Notes: generated from the sequence alone by a model not told the origin. 64,000 bases of DNA from an uncultured Oscillospiraceae bacterium (GCA_900539195.1 UQBC01000012.1:3394-67393), one strand, 5' to 3'; counted from the stretch's first letter, positions 35,912-43,947 are shown. Program-made: numbers and translations.

Positions 35912-36175
35912 ATGATTATAAATATGATGGAACACTACGTTGACGAAAGGCTTTCGGAACTGCTCAGAGATTACAACTGCTGTAAGTGCGAGCTCTGCCT
36001 TGAGGATATGAAAGCGTATGCTCTTAACCGCCTGACGCCGAAATATGTCAGCACAGTAAACGGACAGGTTTTCACACGCATAAAGCAGGAGCTTGAAAAT
36101 CAGCCCTCGGTAGATCTTGATGTTGCCATTATTCAGGCTATTCAGCACATCAGTGCTAGTCCCAGACACGACTGA
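35912..36175 (+). CDS. comFB: ComFB-like protein
   Basis: The 87-residue protein matches the ComFB (late competence development) family. The family pattern is clear: MMEHYVDERLSELL, then CCKCELCLEDMKAYALNRL with the Cys pairs, then PKYVSTVNGQVF. Members bind zinc and some bind cyclic di-nucleotides; in cyanobacteria ComFB-like proteins sense c-di-GMP or c-di-AMP. A GGDEF cyclase is encoded elsewhere in the window, so a signalling link is possible but unproved. The start at 35912 follows AAAGGAAA. It is monocistronic and not near other com genes. Confidence 0.85.
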   Translation: MIINMMEHYVDERLSELLRDYNCCKCELCLEDMKAYALNRLTPKYVSTVNGQVFTRIKQELENQPSVDLDVAIIQAIQHISASPRHD

Positions 36176-36241
36176 TATTTGTCAGAGTGCATAAATAACA
36201 TTTGACTTTTAGTGCAAAATGCGGATAAAGCCGTACCGATA

Positions 36242-36270
36242 TTGACTTTATCCGTATTCTGCGTTATAAT
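36242..36270 (+). promoter_or_regulatory. Sigma-A promoter of the hydrogenase maturation operon
   Basis: TTGACT (36242-36247) and perfect TATAAT (36265-36270) are separated by 17 bases. A perfect 9-bp inverted repeat, CGGATAAAG at 36222-36230 and its complement at 36246-36254, overlaps the -35 box and looks like an operator. Confidence 0.8.
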
Positions 36271-36276
36271 TAATAC

Positions 36277-36477
36277 GCATACCGTAAGGTGCGAGATTTG
36301 CTTCTTTCACCGAACGGCAAAATATCTACAATTTTATAAACCTGACTGATCTGAAAGATTATTCTGACAGAAAAGCAAGGCGGTTTTTGTTTTACTATTT
36401 TTATGATTTTATGATTTTAAGATAGAGCTGTGCCTTGCACGGCTCATTTTTATTTTAAACGGGAAAAAGGTGATTAA
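36277..36477 (+). ncRNA. Structured 200-base leader with attenuator layout, class unknown
   Basis: The predicted transcript of the hyd operon starts with about 200 untranslated bases. Near the 5' end CCGT/ACGG and GGTG/CACC stems (36282-36317) enclose a symmetric AA/GA internal loop. An intrinsic terminator lies at 36425-36456. Seven bases upstream of it in the leader, GCAAGGC at 36375-36381, are the exact complement of GCCTTGC at 36432-36438 inside the terminator stem, so an antiterminator can form. I do not recognise a known riboswitch class in it. Confidence 0.5.
36425..36456 (+). terminator. Intrinsic terminator inside the hyd leader
   Basis: A 9-bp stem (36425-36433 with 36437-36445, one G-T pair) with a CTT loop is followed by ATTTTTATTTT. 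It lies before the first gene, so it would stop transcription ahead of the operon. Confidence 0.75.
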
Positions 36478-36765
36478 ATGAATTGTGAGAGCAGAGTAGC
36501 ACTTATAGGAATAGTCGTATCCGAGTCCTCTTCGGTATCAAAGCTGAACGAGTATCTGCACGAGTGTGCTCATTACATTATCGGCAGGATGGGAGTACCT
36601 TATGAAAAGGCAGGCGTTTCTATCATCAGCGTTGCCATTGACGCACCGCAGGATGTGATAAACACTTTGTCGGGTAAGCTCGGCGCATTGAAGGGCGTTA
36701 CCTCAAAGACTATCTATCAGAAGCTTCCTGCAGATTGTTTAAAGGAAAAGGAGGCGGACGATTGA
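36478..36765 (+). CDS. TM1266-type putative regulator of the iron-only hydrogenase system
   Basis: The 95-residue protein matches the TM1266 family, ferredoxin-like (ACT-like) small proteins coded with HydE/F/G in many Firmicutes and Thermotoga. The core RVALIGIVVSESSSVSKLNEYLHECAHYII shows the RxxxIGIVV start, and ISVAIDAPQDVINTLSGKLG the second half, with a GMPYEKAGVS-like turn between. No DNA-binding domain is visible, so the regulator label in the family name is a prediction. AAAAAGGTG precedes the ATG. The stop overlaps the hydE TTG start in a TTGA junction. Confidence 0.85.
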   Translation: MNCESRVALIGIVVSESSSVSKLNEYLHECAHYIIGRMGVPYEKAGVSIISVAIDAPQDVINTLSGKLGALKGVTSKTIYQKLPADCLKEKEADD

Positions 36766-37829
36766 GCAAAACCGAAGAACTTAAAGAACTGGTATCAAAG
36801 CTGTACAGCACACACCACCTCGAAAAAGGCGAATATGTATCCCTTATCGAAAACAGGGACGCAGTGCGTGATTATCTCTTTGAACTGTCACGCAGCGTCC
36901 GTGAAAAATATTACGGCAAGGATGTTTATATCAGAGGTCTGATAGAATTTACCGACTACTGCAAAAACGACTGTTATTATTGCGGAATACGGTGCAGTAA
37001 CAAGCAGGCAGAGCACTACAGGCTCAGCAAGGAGCAGATACTTGATTGCTGTAAGGCAGGCTATGAGCTTGGCTTCAGAACGTTTGTACTGCAGGGCGGA
37101 GAAGATCCTTATTACAGTGATGATATGATATGTGATATTGTCTGTTCGATAAAGCGTGATTTTCCCGATTGTGCTGTAACGCTTTCGATAGGCGAAAAAA
37201 GTGAAGAAAGCTACCGCAGATATTTTGAAAGCGGTGCGGACAGATACCTGTTGCGCCACGAAACCGCCGATTACGAGCATTATTCAAAGCTCCATCCGCC
37301 CGGTCTTTCGGCAAAGCACAGGCAGGATTGTCTTAGGACGCTTAAAAAAATCGGCTATCAGACAGGGGCAGGCTTTATGGTAGGCTCTCCTTATCAGACG
37401 GCTGAAAATCTTGCCGATGATATGCTGTTTTTGGAAGAACTGAAGCCCGAAATGGTTGGGATAGGTCCTTTTATACCACACCACGCAACGCCTTTTGCCG
37501 ATAAGCCGCAGGGTACGGCTGAGCTTACGCTGTTTATGCTGGGTCTTGTGCGGCTTGCGCTGCCCGATGTACTGCTTCCTGCGACTACTGCGATAGGAAC
37601 GATTCATCCGACAGGCAGAGAACTTGCGCTTAAAGCCGGTGCTAACGTTGTAATGCCGAATCTGTCACCGACAGACGTAAGAAAAAAATATCTGCTGTAT
37701 GACAACAAAATCTGCACAGGCGACGAATCCGCACAGTGCAGAATGTGCCTGCAAAAACGTGTTGAGGGTGCAGGCTACACAATAGTCGAATCAAGGGGCG
37801 ACCATGCCTCTTTTAACGAAAGGAAATAA
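36762..37829 (+). CDS. hydE: [FeFe]-hydrogenase H-cluster maturase HydE, radical SAM enzyme
   Basis: The 355-residue radical SAM enzyme acts in building the 2Fe subcluster of [FeFe]-hydrogenase. The cluster-binding motif is Cys67-Cys71-Cys74 in CKNDCYYCG. The HydE features LQGGEDPYYSDD, SIGEKSEESYRRYFESGADRYLLRHE (quoted in part) and LLPATTAIGTIHPTGRE follow along the barrel. The start is TTG at 36762 with AGGAGG seven bases upstream; an earlier in-frame TTG would overlap the ribosome site. It is 2 bases from hydG after its stop. Confidence 0.94.
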   Translation: MSKTEELKELVSKLYSTHHLEKGEYVSLIENRDAVRDYLFELSRSVREKYYGKDVYIRGLIEFTDYCKNDCYYCGIRCSNKQAEHYRLSKEQILDCCKAGYELGFRTFVLQGGEDPYYSDDMICDIVCSIKRDFPDCAVTLSIGEKSEESYRRYFESGADRYLLRHETADYEHYSKLHPPGLSAKHRQDCLRTLKKIGYQTGAGFMVGSPYQTAENLADDMLFLEELKPEMVGIGPFIPHHATPFADKPQGTAELTLFMLGLVRLALPDVLLPATTAIGTIHPTGRELALKAGANVVMPNLSPTDVRKKYLLYDNKICTGDESAQCRMCLQKRVEGAGYTIVESRGDHASFNERK

Positions 37830-37831
37830 AA

Positions 37832-39256
37832 ATGTATAATTACGATCCCAAATCTCTGAAAGCAGAGGAATTCATCAACCACGAGGAAATCGAAGAAACG
37901 CTGAGATATGCAGAAGAAAACAAGCATAACGCCGAGCTTATCGACAGCATTCTTGAAAAAGCAAAGCTCAGAAAAGGGCTTTCGCACAGAGAGGCAGAGG
38001 TTTTGCTCGACTGCGACATTCCCGAAAAGAACGAGGAGATATACAAGCTCGCAGAGCAGATCAAGAAGGACTTTTACGGCAACAGAATCGTAATGTTCGC
38101 TCCGCTGTATCTTTCAAACTACTGCGTGAACGGTTGCCTTTACTGCCCTTACCACGCAAAGAACAAGCATATCTGCCGTAAAAAGCTGACGCAGGACGAG
38201 GTAAGACAGGAGGTTATCGCATTACAGGATATGGGTCACAAAAGACTTGCCATAGAGGCAGGCGAAGACCCCGTGAACAACCCTCTTGAATACATACTCG
38301 AATGTATCAAGACTATTTACTCCATCAAGCACAAGAACGGCGCTATCCGCAGAGTAAACGTAAACATTGCCGCTACAACGGTAGAAAACTACAGAAAGCT
38401 GAAAGAGGCAGGAATCGGCACATATATTCTGTTCCAGGAAACCTATCACAAGGAGAGCTATGAGCGCCTGCACCCGACAGGACCCAAGCACAATTACGCT
38501 TATCACACAGAGGCTATGGACAGAGCGATGGAGGGCGGAATTGACGATGTAGGCATCGGCGCATTGTTCGGACTTGAGCTTTACAGATATGAATTTGCTG
38601 GACTTCTTATGCACGCAGAGCATCTTGAAGCCGTACACGGCGTAGGTCCTCACACTATCTCAGTTCCGAGAGTAAGACGTGCCGATGATATAGACCCCGA
38701 TGAATTCGATAACGGCATCACAGACGATACATTTGCAAAAATAGTTGCCTGTCTTAGAATTGCCGTTCCCTATACCGGAATGATCGTTTCCACAAGAGAA
38801 AGCCAGAAGTCAAGGGAAAGAGTTCTGCATCTTGGTATCTCGCAGATAAGCGGAGGCTCAAGAACAAGCGTAGGCGGTTACGCTGAACCTGAGCCTGAGG
38901 AAGAAAACTCGGCACAGTTTGACGTATCGGATAACAGAAGTCTTGACGAGGTAGTAAACTGGCTGATGAGGCTCGGATACATCCCGTCGTTCTGTACAGC
39001 CTGCTACCGTGAGGGAAGAACGGGCGACCGCTTCATGAGTCTGTGCAAGGCAGGTCAGATACAGAACTGCTGTCACCCGAATGCCCTTATGACGCTTAAG
39101 GAATACCTTGTCGACTATGCATCGGAGGATACAAGAAAAATCGGCGAGGAGCTTATCGCAAGAGAGCTTACGACCATCCCGAATGAAAAGGTAAGAGCAA
39201 AGGCGACAGAGTATATCGACAACATTATTCACGGTCAGAGAGATTTCAGGTTCTAA
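37832..39256 (+). CDS. hydG: [FeFe]-hydrogenase maturase HydG, radical SAM tyrosine lyase
   Basis: The 474-residue enzyme cleaves tyrosine to p-cresol and delivers CO and CN ligands on an Fe synthon for the H-cluster. The radical SAM cysteines are Cys98, Cys102 and Cys105 in CVNGCLYCPYHA. The second, C-terminal cluster motif is CTACYREGRTGDRFMSLC with the CxxC and the distant Cys. Related ThiH-like segments such as FQETYHKESYERLHPTGPK (quoted in part) are present. GAAAGGAAAT precedes the ATG, and the gene starts 2 bases after hydE. Confidence 0.95.
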   Translation: MYNYDPKSLKAEEFINHEEIEETLRYAEENKHNAELIDSILEKAKLRKGLSHREAEVLLDCDIPEKNEEIYKLAEQIKKDFYGNRIVMFAPLYLSNYCVNGCLYCPYHAKNKHICRKKLTQDEVRQEVIALQDMGHKRLAIEAGEDPVNNPLEYILECIKTIYSIKHKNGAIRRVNVNIAATTVENYRKLKEAGIGTYILFQETYHKESYERLHPTGPKHNYAYHTEAMDRAMEGGIDDVGIGALFGLELYRYEFAGLLMHAEHLEAVHGVGPHTISVPRVRRADDIDPDEFDNGITDDTFAKIVACLRIAVPYTGMIVSTRESQKSRERVLHLGISQISGGSRTSVGGYAEPEPEEENSAQFDVSDNRSLDEVVNWLMRLGYIPSFCTACYREGRTGDRFMSLCKAGQIQNCCHPNALMTLKEYLVDYASEDTRKIGEELIARELTTIPNEKVRAKATEYIDNIIHGQRDFRF

Positions 39257-39282
39257 GAAACCGACTGAGAAAGGAGCAACCG

Positions 39283-40485
39283 GTGAGCTTAAATTCAACA
39301 CCGAGCGGAGAACGCATACACATCGGAATTTTCGGCAGACGCAACGCAGGCAAATCCAGCCTTATAAACGCTATAACAGGGCAGGAGCTTGCTGTGGTTT
39401 CAGATACTGCAGGAACAACGACCGACCCTGTTTCAAAGGCAATGGAGCTTTTGCCGTTGGGTCCCGTTATGATAACCGACACTCCGGGACTTGACGATGA
39501 GGGCGACCTCGGAAGCCTGCGTGTAAAAAAGAGTTATCAGGTTCTGTTCAAGACAGATATTGCTCTGCTTGTGGTTGACAGCACAAAGGGCATATCCGAC
39601 TTTGACAGCGCCATACTCGAAAGGCTGAAAAAGCAGAACATACCTTATATAACCGTAATGAACAAGTGCGGTCTGCTTGATACCGTTCCCCCGAAAACCG
39701 ATGACACTATCTACACAGACGCACTGAACGGCACAAACATTTACGAGCTGAAAGAGCTTATCGGCTCAAGGCTTGATGTAAAAGACGAAAAGATGTGCAT
39801 CTGCGGAGATCTGCTGAATCTGGGCGATATAGCCGTACTGGTTGTTCCTATAGATAAAGCCTCTCCTAAGGGCAGACTCATACTCCCTCAGCAGCAGACG
39901 ATAAGAGATGTGCTTGAGGCTGGAGCAATATCCGCTGTCTGTCGTGAAACAGAACTTACTGCCACCCTTTCAAAATTATCGGAAAAACCGAAAATCGTTA
40001 TCACTGACAGCCAGGTATTTTCACGAGTTTCGCAGGAAGTCCCGGACGATGTGATGCTTACATCATTCTCGATACTTATGGCACGTTATAAGGGCGACCT
40101 TGAAACGAACGTACACGGCGTTACAGCGCTTGACAAACTAAGTGACGGCGACAGGATACTTATCTCGGAGGGATGCACTCACCACAGGCAGTGCGGCGAC
40201 ATCGGCACGATGAAGCTCCCTGCCTGGATAAACAAATACACCGGCAAGCAGCTTGAATTTGAATTTTCATCGGGAGGCACTTTTCCCGAAGATTTAAGCC
40301 GTTATAAGCTGATAGTTCACTGCGGCGGATGCACTCTTTCCGAACGTGAAATGAAGCACCGCATAGCTTGTGCGAAAGACGCAGGAGTTCCGATAACAAA
40401 TTACGGCATCTGCATTGCCTATATACACGGCATATTGAAACGCAGCGTACAGCCTTTTCCGGCTATAAGCGCATTGCTTGACTGA
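39283..40485 (+). CDS. hydF: [FeFe]-hydrogenase maturase HydF, GTPase and iron-sulfur scaffold
   Basis: The 400-residue protein is the scaffold that carries the 2Fe subcluster to the apo-hydrogenase. The GTPase part has G1 GRRNAGKSS at 18-26, the switch SDTAGTTTDPVSKAME, DTPGLDD and NKCG. The C-terminal part has the cluster ligands in EGCTHHRQCGDIG and HCGGCTLSERE. The start is GTG at 39283 with AAAGGAG upstream. It closes the maturation set; the hydrogenase structural gene is not in the window. Confidence 0.94.
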   Translation: MSLNSTPSGERIHIGIFGRRNAGKSSLINAITGQELAVVSDTAGTTTDPVSKAMELLPLGPVMITDTPGLDDEGDLGSLRVKKSYQVLFKTDIALLVVDSTKGISDFDSAILERLKKQNIPYITVMNKCGLLDTVPPKTDDTIYTDALNGTNIYELKELIGSRLDVKDEKMCICGDLLNLGDIAVLVVPIDKASPKGRLILPQQQTIRDVLEAGAISAVCRETELTATLSKLSEKPKIVITDSQVFSRVSQEVPDDVMLTSFSILMARYKGDLETNVHGVTALDKLSDGDRILISEGCTHHRQCGDIGTMKLPAWINKYTGKQLEFEFSSGGTFPEDLSRYKLIVHCGGCTLSEREMKHRIACAKDAGVPITNYGICIAYIHGILKRSVQPFPAISALLD

Positions 40486-40489
40486 ACGC

Positions 40490-40518
40490 TTGACTTTTTA
40501 TGTGAAATGCGTTAAAAT
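40490..40518 (+). promoter_or_regulatory. Sigma-A promoter of ybaK
   Basis: TTGACT (40490-40495) and TAAAAT (40513-40518) are separated by 17 bases, starting only 4 bases after the hydF stop, so ybaK can be transcribed apart from the hyd genes. Confidence 0.7.
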
Positions 40519-40544
40519 TCTCTCAGATGTAAAGGAGAATTGAT

Positions 40545-41030
40545 ATGGCAAAGGAAAAAGAGAACAAAACCAACGCAATGCGTATACTTGACAAGAATAA
40601 AATAAATTACGAGGTCAACACATACGAGTGTGATGAATTCATCGACGGCGTACATATAGCGGATATGCTCGGACAGCCTTACGAAAGCACTTTCAAGACG
40701 CTTGTGACCGAGGGCAAGACAAAAAACTACTATGTATTCGCTATCCCGATAGCGCTTGAGCTTGATATGAAGAAAGCGGCAAAGGCGGTAGGCGAGAAAT
40801 CAATAGAAATGGTACACGTCAAGGATATTAACGCAGTTACGGGATATATCCGAGGCGGATGCACCCCGATAGGAATGAAGAAGCAGTACAAGACAGTTTA
40901 TCACAGCACTATAAAGGACTTTGACAAGGTTATAGTCAGCGGAGGAAAACTCGGCACACAGATTATCATTGCTCCCGATGACCTGATAAAGGTAACGAGA
41001 GCCGATGTATGCGACATTGTAAAAGACTGA
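40545..41030 (+). CDS. ybaK: Cys-tRNA(Pro) deacylase, YbaK/EbsC type
   Basis: The 161-residue protein hydrolyses mischarged Cys-tRNA(Pro) or related species, an editing enzyme that works in trans. The opening NAMRILDKNKINYEVNTYE is typical, followed by KTLVTEGKTKNYYVFAIP, the GYIRGGCTPIGMKK motif with the conserved Gly-Gly and the lysine-containing LGTQIIIAPDDLIK. AAAGGAGAATTG precedes the ATG. It has its own promoter and a strong terminator. Confidence 0.92.
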   Translation: MAKEKENKTNAMRILDKNKINYEVNTYECDEFIDGVHIADMLGQPYESTFKTLVTEGKTKNYYVFAIPIALELDMKKAAKAVGEKSIEMVHVKDINAVTGYIRGGCTPIGMKKQYKTVYHSTIKDFDKVIVSGGKLGTQIIIAPDDLIKVTRADVCDIVKD

Positions 41031-41040
41031 TACAAAACAA

Positions 41041-41071
41041 AGCACGGTGGCATTTGTTCACCGTGCTTTTT
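41041..41071. terminator. Bidirectional terminator between ybaK and spmB
   Basis: A perfect 9-bp stem (AGCACGGTG, arms 41041-41049 and 41059-41067) is followed by five T on the plus strand. It sits between converging genes. Confidence 0.85.
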
Positions 41072-41074
41072 ATA

Positions 41075-41593
41075 TCAGAACAAGAGCCTGACCGTCACAG
41101 CAGATGCGATCCAACCTATCGTATCGCCTGTCAGCGCCGCAGGAATTGCGTAACGACTTTTCTTTATCTTAGCCGCTCCGAAATATACGGCGACAGTGTA
41201 AAAAGTAGTTTCGGTTGAACCCATCATTGTTGAAGCAACACGACCCGCAAAACTATCAGCGCCGTACTGTGCGATTATACTGTCATAAACCGATAACGCA
41301 CCGCTTCCCGAAAGCGGTCGAATGAATATAAGCGGTGTACATTCGTCCGGAAAGCCGAAAAAAGATGTAACAGGACTTATAAATGCTGTCAGCATTTCCA
41401 TACAGCCCGACGCCTTGAACATTCCTATGCAGGTCATAAGACAGATAAGGGCAGGGAGAATGTCAAGCGTGGTTTTCAGTCCCTCGGCCGCTCCCTCGAT
41501 GAATGCGTCAAATATGTCTGTCCTTTGGGAAATGCCGTATGCAAATACCGTAAGTATCATAACAGGCGCTATGTAATCTGTGATTTCAGTCAT
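41075..41593 (-). CDS. spmB: Spore maturation protein SpmB
   Basis: The 172-residue membrane protein belongs to the gate-domain family and with SpmA is needed for spore core dehydration in Bacillus. The signature IRPLSGSGALSVYDSII and STMMGSTETTFYTVAVYFG are both visible, and four or five hydrophobic segments span the chain. It starts with an ATGA overlap to the spmA stop, so the two are translated as a pair. It ends close to the converging ybaK terminator. Confidence 0.92.
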   Translation of the reverse strand: MTEITDYIAPVMILTVFAYGISQRTDIFDAFIEGAAEGLKTTLDILPALICLMTCIGMFKASGCMEMLTAFISPVTSFFGFPDECTPLIFIRPLSGSGALSVYDSIIAQYGADSFAGRVASTMMGSTETTFYTVAVYFGAAKIKKSRYAIPAALTGDTIGWIASAVTVRLLF

Positions 41594-42180
41594 TTTTTCT
41601 TTCTCCGTGATGATATTCTTTCAGCGGCAAAAACTGTTACTACCGAAACACCCAGTGCAATTAGCGATACTATCCACACACAAGGGACGATGTCGGCAGG
41701 CGTTGTGCTTTGGTAAGAAGCCCTGATTGCAACAATTGTCGAGGGGAAGAATTGCACGCTTGCGGTATTCATTACAACAAGCATTATCATATCCCGCGTT
41801 GCTGTTTTTTCTGCCTTCTGTTCGTTTTTAAGTTCCTGCACGGCTTTAATCCCGAGTGGGGTAGAGGCATTTCCGAGCCCCAGAAGATTGGCAATAAAGT
41901 TCATCATGATATATTGCATTGCAGTACCTTTTTTGTCGATACCGGGGAAGAGAAGTCCAAGCGGTTTTGTGAATATAAATGATAGCTTCTTAACTGCTCC
42001 AGAGCGTTGCGCAACTTTCATAACGCCGTTCCACAGGCATATAGTGCCGCAAAGCGAAATACACAGTGTCACCGCGTCCTTGCACGACATAAGTGCCGCC
42101 ATCGACAGTTCGGACATTTTTCCTGTAACAGAAGAAACAATAAAAGACAGACATATTATAACAAAAATTACATAACTCAT
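41590..42180 (-). CDS. spmA: Spore maturation protein SpmA
   Basis: The 196-residue membrane protein is the partner of SpmB. I set the start at 42180 because GGAGTAGGT lies just before it and the length then equals that of B. subtilis SpmA. The motif NFIANLLGLGNASTPLGIKA is the SpmA gate-domain signature and QFFPSTIVAIRAS follows near the end. It is the first gene of the spmA-spmB pair, and no sigma-A promoter is visible, in keeping with sporulation control. Confidence 0.92.
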   Translation of the reverse strand: MSYVIFVIICLSFIVSSVTGKMSELSMAALMSCKDAVTLCISLCGTICLWNGVMKVAQRSGAVKKLSFIFTKPLGLLFPGIDKKGTAMQYIMMNFIANLLGLGNASTPLGIKAVQELKNEQKAEKTATRDMIMLVVMNTASVQFFPSTIVAIRASYQSTTPADIVPCVWIVSLIALGVSVVTVFAAERISSRRKKK

Positions 42181-42442
42181 ACCTACTCCATCGGATTTTA
42201 TCCGTATCAAATTACACTATATATAGACTAGCACAAAGCAAATATATGTGCATATTGCTGAATTTTCAGTCGGGCATTAAAGCTGATAACTTTTCATATT
42301 TGTAAATTTTTATCTTTATTCTGCTATCTTTACTGCAAATTTGCGATAATACTGCGATTTGTATAAAAATACAATTTGAATACTGTTCAATTTCTTTTCC
42401 TGCTATGAATGGAAGTGAATTACAGCTATATAAAATCCACAT

Positions 42443-42471
42443 TTGACAATTGTAAAAAGATTTGGTAAAAT
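42443..42471 (+). promoter_or_regulatory. Consensus sigma-A promoter of the AbrB-type gene
   Basis: TTGACA (42443-42448) and TAAAAT (42466-42471) are separated by 17 bases. The gene-free stretch 42181-42548 otherwise holds only AT-rich sequence and, in the leader, an AGCAAG/CTTGCT hairpin near 42479-42506. Confidence 0.75.
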
Positions 42472-42548
42472 ATAATCGAAGCAAGCGGAAGTGACGGTCT
42501 TCTTGCTCAAAAAGGAAAGAAAAAGTAAAAATCACAAGGAGAAAGAAC

Positions 42549-42800
42549 ATGAAATCTACAGGAATTGTAAGAAAAGTTGATGAACTCGGAAGAATTGTTA
42601 TTCCGATAGAACTCAGAAGAACTCTTGATATCGGTATCAAGGACTCTCTTGAAATCTATGTTGAGGACGACCAGATTATTCTTAAGAAGTATATGCCTGC
42701 TTGCTCATTCTGTAACAATGCAAGCGATATACAGCAGTTCAAGGGCAAGAACATCTGCTCAGAATGTCTTGCAGAACTCATCAAGGATTTTGCTGAATAA
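42549..42800 (+). CDS. AbrB-family regulator with a C-terminal Cys zinc site
   Basis: The 83-residue protein begins with a swapped-hairpin AbrB/SpoVT DNA-binding domain: STGIVRKVDELGRIVIPIEL and the following RRTLDIGIKDSLEIYVEDD. The last 30 residues carry CSFCNN and CSEC, two Cys pairs likely to bind zinc, joined by QQFKGKNI. AbrB-type proteins act as dimers or tetramers on AT-rich DNA and control transition-state genes. AAGGAGAAAG precedes the ATG. It is monocistronic, with its own consensus promoter and a strong terminator, which suggests high expression. Confidence 0.9.
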   Translation: MKSTGIVRKVDELGRIVIPIELRRTLDIGIKDSLEIYVEDDQIILKKYMPACSFCNNASDIQQFKGKNICSECLAELIKDFAE

Positions 42801-42807
42801 AATACAT

Positions 42808-42838
42808 AGAGCCGCAGGATATGCGGCTCTTATTTTTT
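42808..42838 (+). terminator. Terminator of the AbrB-type gene
   Basis: A perfect 9-bp AGAGCCGCA stem (42808-42816 with 42822-42830) is followed by TATTTTTT. Confidence 0.9.
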
Positions 42839-42850
42839 GTTAATTTGTAC

Positions 42851-42879
42851 TTGCATTTGCAAGGCGGATGTAGTATAAT
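42851..42879 (+). promoter_or_regulatory. Sigma-A promoter of the aldolase gene
   Basis: TTGCAT (42851-42856) and perfect TATAAT (42874-42879) are separated by 17 bases. A small GGCGG-TTT-CCGCC hairpin follows in the leader. Confidence 0.75.
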
Positions 42880-42928
42880 AAATTAGAAAGGCGGTTTCCG
42901 CCGGAATAAGAATCAAAGGAGAAAATAA

Positions 42929-43792
42929 ATGTTAGTTTCTGCAAAAGAAATGCTGAACAAGGCACTTGAAGGCAAGTACGCCGTAGGCCAGTTCAACATA
43001 AACAACCTTGAATGGACAAAGGCTATTCTTCTTACTGCACAGGAGTGCAACTCACCTGTTATTTTAGGTGTTTCTGAGGGCGCAGGTAAGTATATGTGCG
43101 GTTATAAGACCGTTGTAGGTATGGTAAAGGGTATGATCGAAGAACTGAACATCACAGTTCCTGTAGCTCTTCACCTTGACCACGGTACATTTGAAGGCGC
43201 TAAGGCTTGCATCAACGCAGGTTTCTCTTCTATAATGTTTGACGGTTCTCACTATCCTATCGCTGAGAACATCGAAAAGACAACAGCTCTCGTAAATACT
43301 TGCGATATACTCGGTATCTCTCTTGAGGCTGAGGTAGGCTCTATCGGCGGTGAAGAAGACGGCGTTGTTGGTATGGGCGAATGCGCTGATCCCGACGAGT
43401 GCAAGGCTATCGCTGATCTCGGCGTTACAATGCTCGCTGCAGGTATCGGCAACATTCACGGCAAGTACCCTGCAAACTGGCCCGGTCTTTCATTTGAAAC
43501 ACTGGCAGCAGTTAAGGAGAAGGTTGGCAATATGCCTCTCGTACTGCACGGCGGTACAGGTATCCCTGCAGACATGATCAAGAAGGCTATTTCACTCGGC
43601 GTTTCCAAGATCAATGTTAACACAGAGTGCCAGCTTGCATTCCAGGAAGCAACAAGAAAGTACATCGAAGAAGGCAAGGATCTTCAGGGTAAGGGCTTCG
43701 ATCCCAGAAAGCTCCTCGCACCCGGCTTTGAGGCTATCAAGGCTACAGTTAAGGAAAAGATGGAACTCTTCGGATCAATCAACAAGGCTTAA
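42929..43792 (+). CDS. fba: Class II fructose-bisphosphate aldolase
   Basis: The 287-residue zinc enzyme splits fructose 1,6-bisphosphate in glycolysis. The metal and substrate residues can be followed in LHLDHGTFEGAKACINAGF (His pair region), SLEAEVGSIGGEEDG, GNIHGKYP and VLHGGTGIP, then KINVNTECQ. AAAGGAGAAA precedes the ATG. Codon use is more biased than in the neighbours, with many TCT, GCT and AAG codons, as expected of a very highly expressed gene. It has its own promoter and terminator. A class II tagatose-bisphosphate aldolase is the only close alternative. Confidence 0.93.
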   Translation: MLVSAKEMLNKALEGKYAVGQFNINNLEWTKAILLTAQECNSPVILGVSEGAGKYMCGYKTVVGMVKGMIEELNITVPVALHLDHGTFEGAKACINAGFSSIMFDGSHYPIAENIEKTTALVNTCDILGISLEAEVGSIGGEEDGVVGMGECADPDECKAIADLGVTMLAAGIGNIHGKYPANWPGLSFETLAAVKEKVGNMPLVLHGGTGIPADMIKKAISLGVSKINVNTECQLAFQEATRKYIEEGKDLQGKGFDPRKLLAPGFEAIKATVKEKMELFGSINKA

Positions 43793-43813
43793 TCGTAGTT
43801 TTAAGAAATACGT

Positions 43814-43842
43814 CCCGTCGCTCAAAGCGACGGGATTTTTTT
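43814..43842 (+). terminator. Terminator of the aldolase gene
   Basis: A perfect 9-bp CCCGTCGCT stem (43814-43822 with 43826-43834) with a CAA loop is followed by seven T. Confidence 0.92.
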
Positions 43843-43882
43843 ACATACAGCTTTCAATTCGATTGCCGTATTTCTTTTACTT

Positions 43883-43904
43883 TTTTGAAAGTTAACTTTC
43901 AAAA
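43883..43904. promoter_or_regulatory. 22-bp perfect palindrome upstream of an orphan promoter
   Basis: Left arm TTTTGAAAGTT (43883-43893) and right arm AACTTTCAAAA form an uninterrupted palindrome 8 bases before the -35 box at 43913. It has the shape of an operator for a dimeric regulator such as a MarR- or TetR-type protein. With no loop and no T-run it is not a good terminator. Confidence 0.6.
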
Positions 43905-43912
43905 TATTTTTC

Positions 43913-43941
43913 TTGACAATTTATTTGATTTGTGTTATAAT
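43913..43941 (+). promoter_or_regulatory. Perfect-consensus promoter without an obvious gene
   Basis: Perfect TTGACA (43913-43918) and perfect TATAAT (43936-43941) are separated by 17 bases. No protein gene with a ribosome site follows on this strand. Confidence 0.8.
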
Positions 43942-43947
43942 AACATG

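Noticed and set aside
36277..36477. Known riboswitch class (SAM, TPP, THF, glycine, c-di-GMP and others)
   Set aside because: None of the conserved sequence marks I know for these classes is present, so I left the leader unassigned.
43883..43904. CIRCE, AdcR or FabT operator
   Set aside because: The palindrome resembles none of these in arm sequence and spacing well enough to name a regulator.
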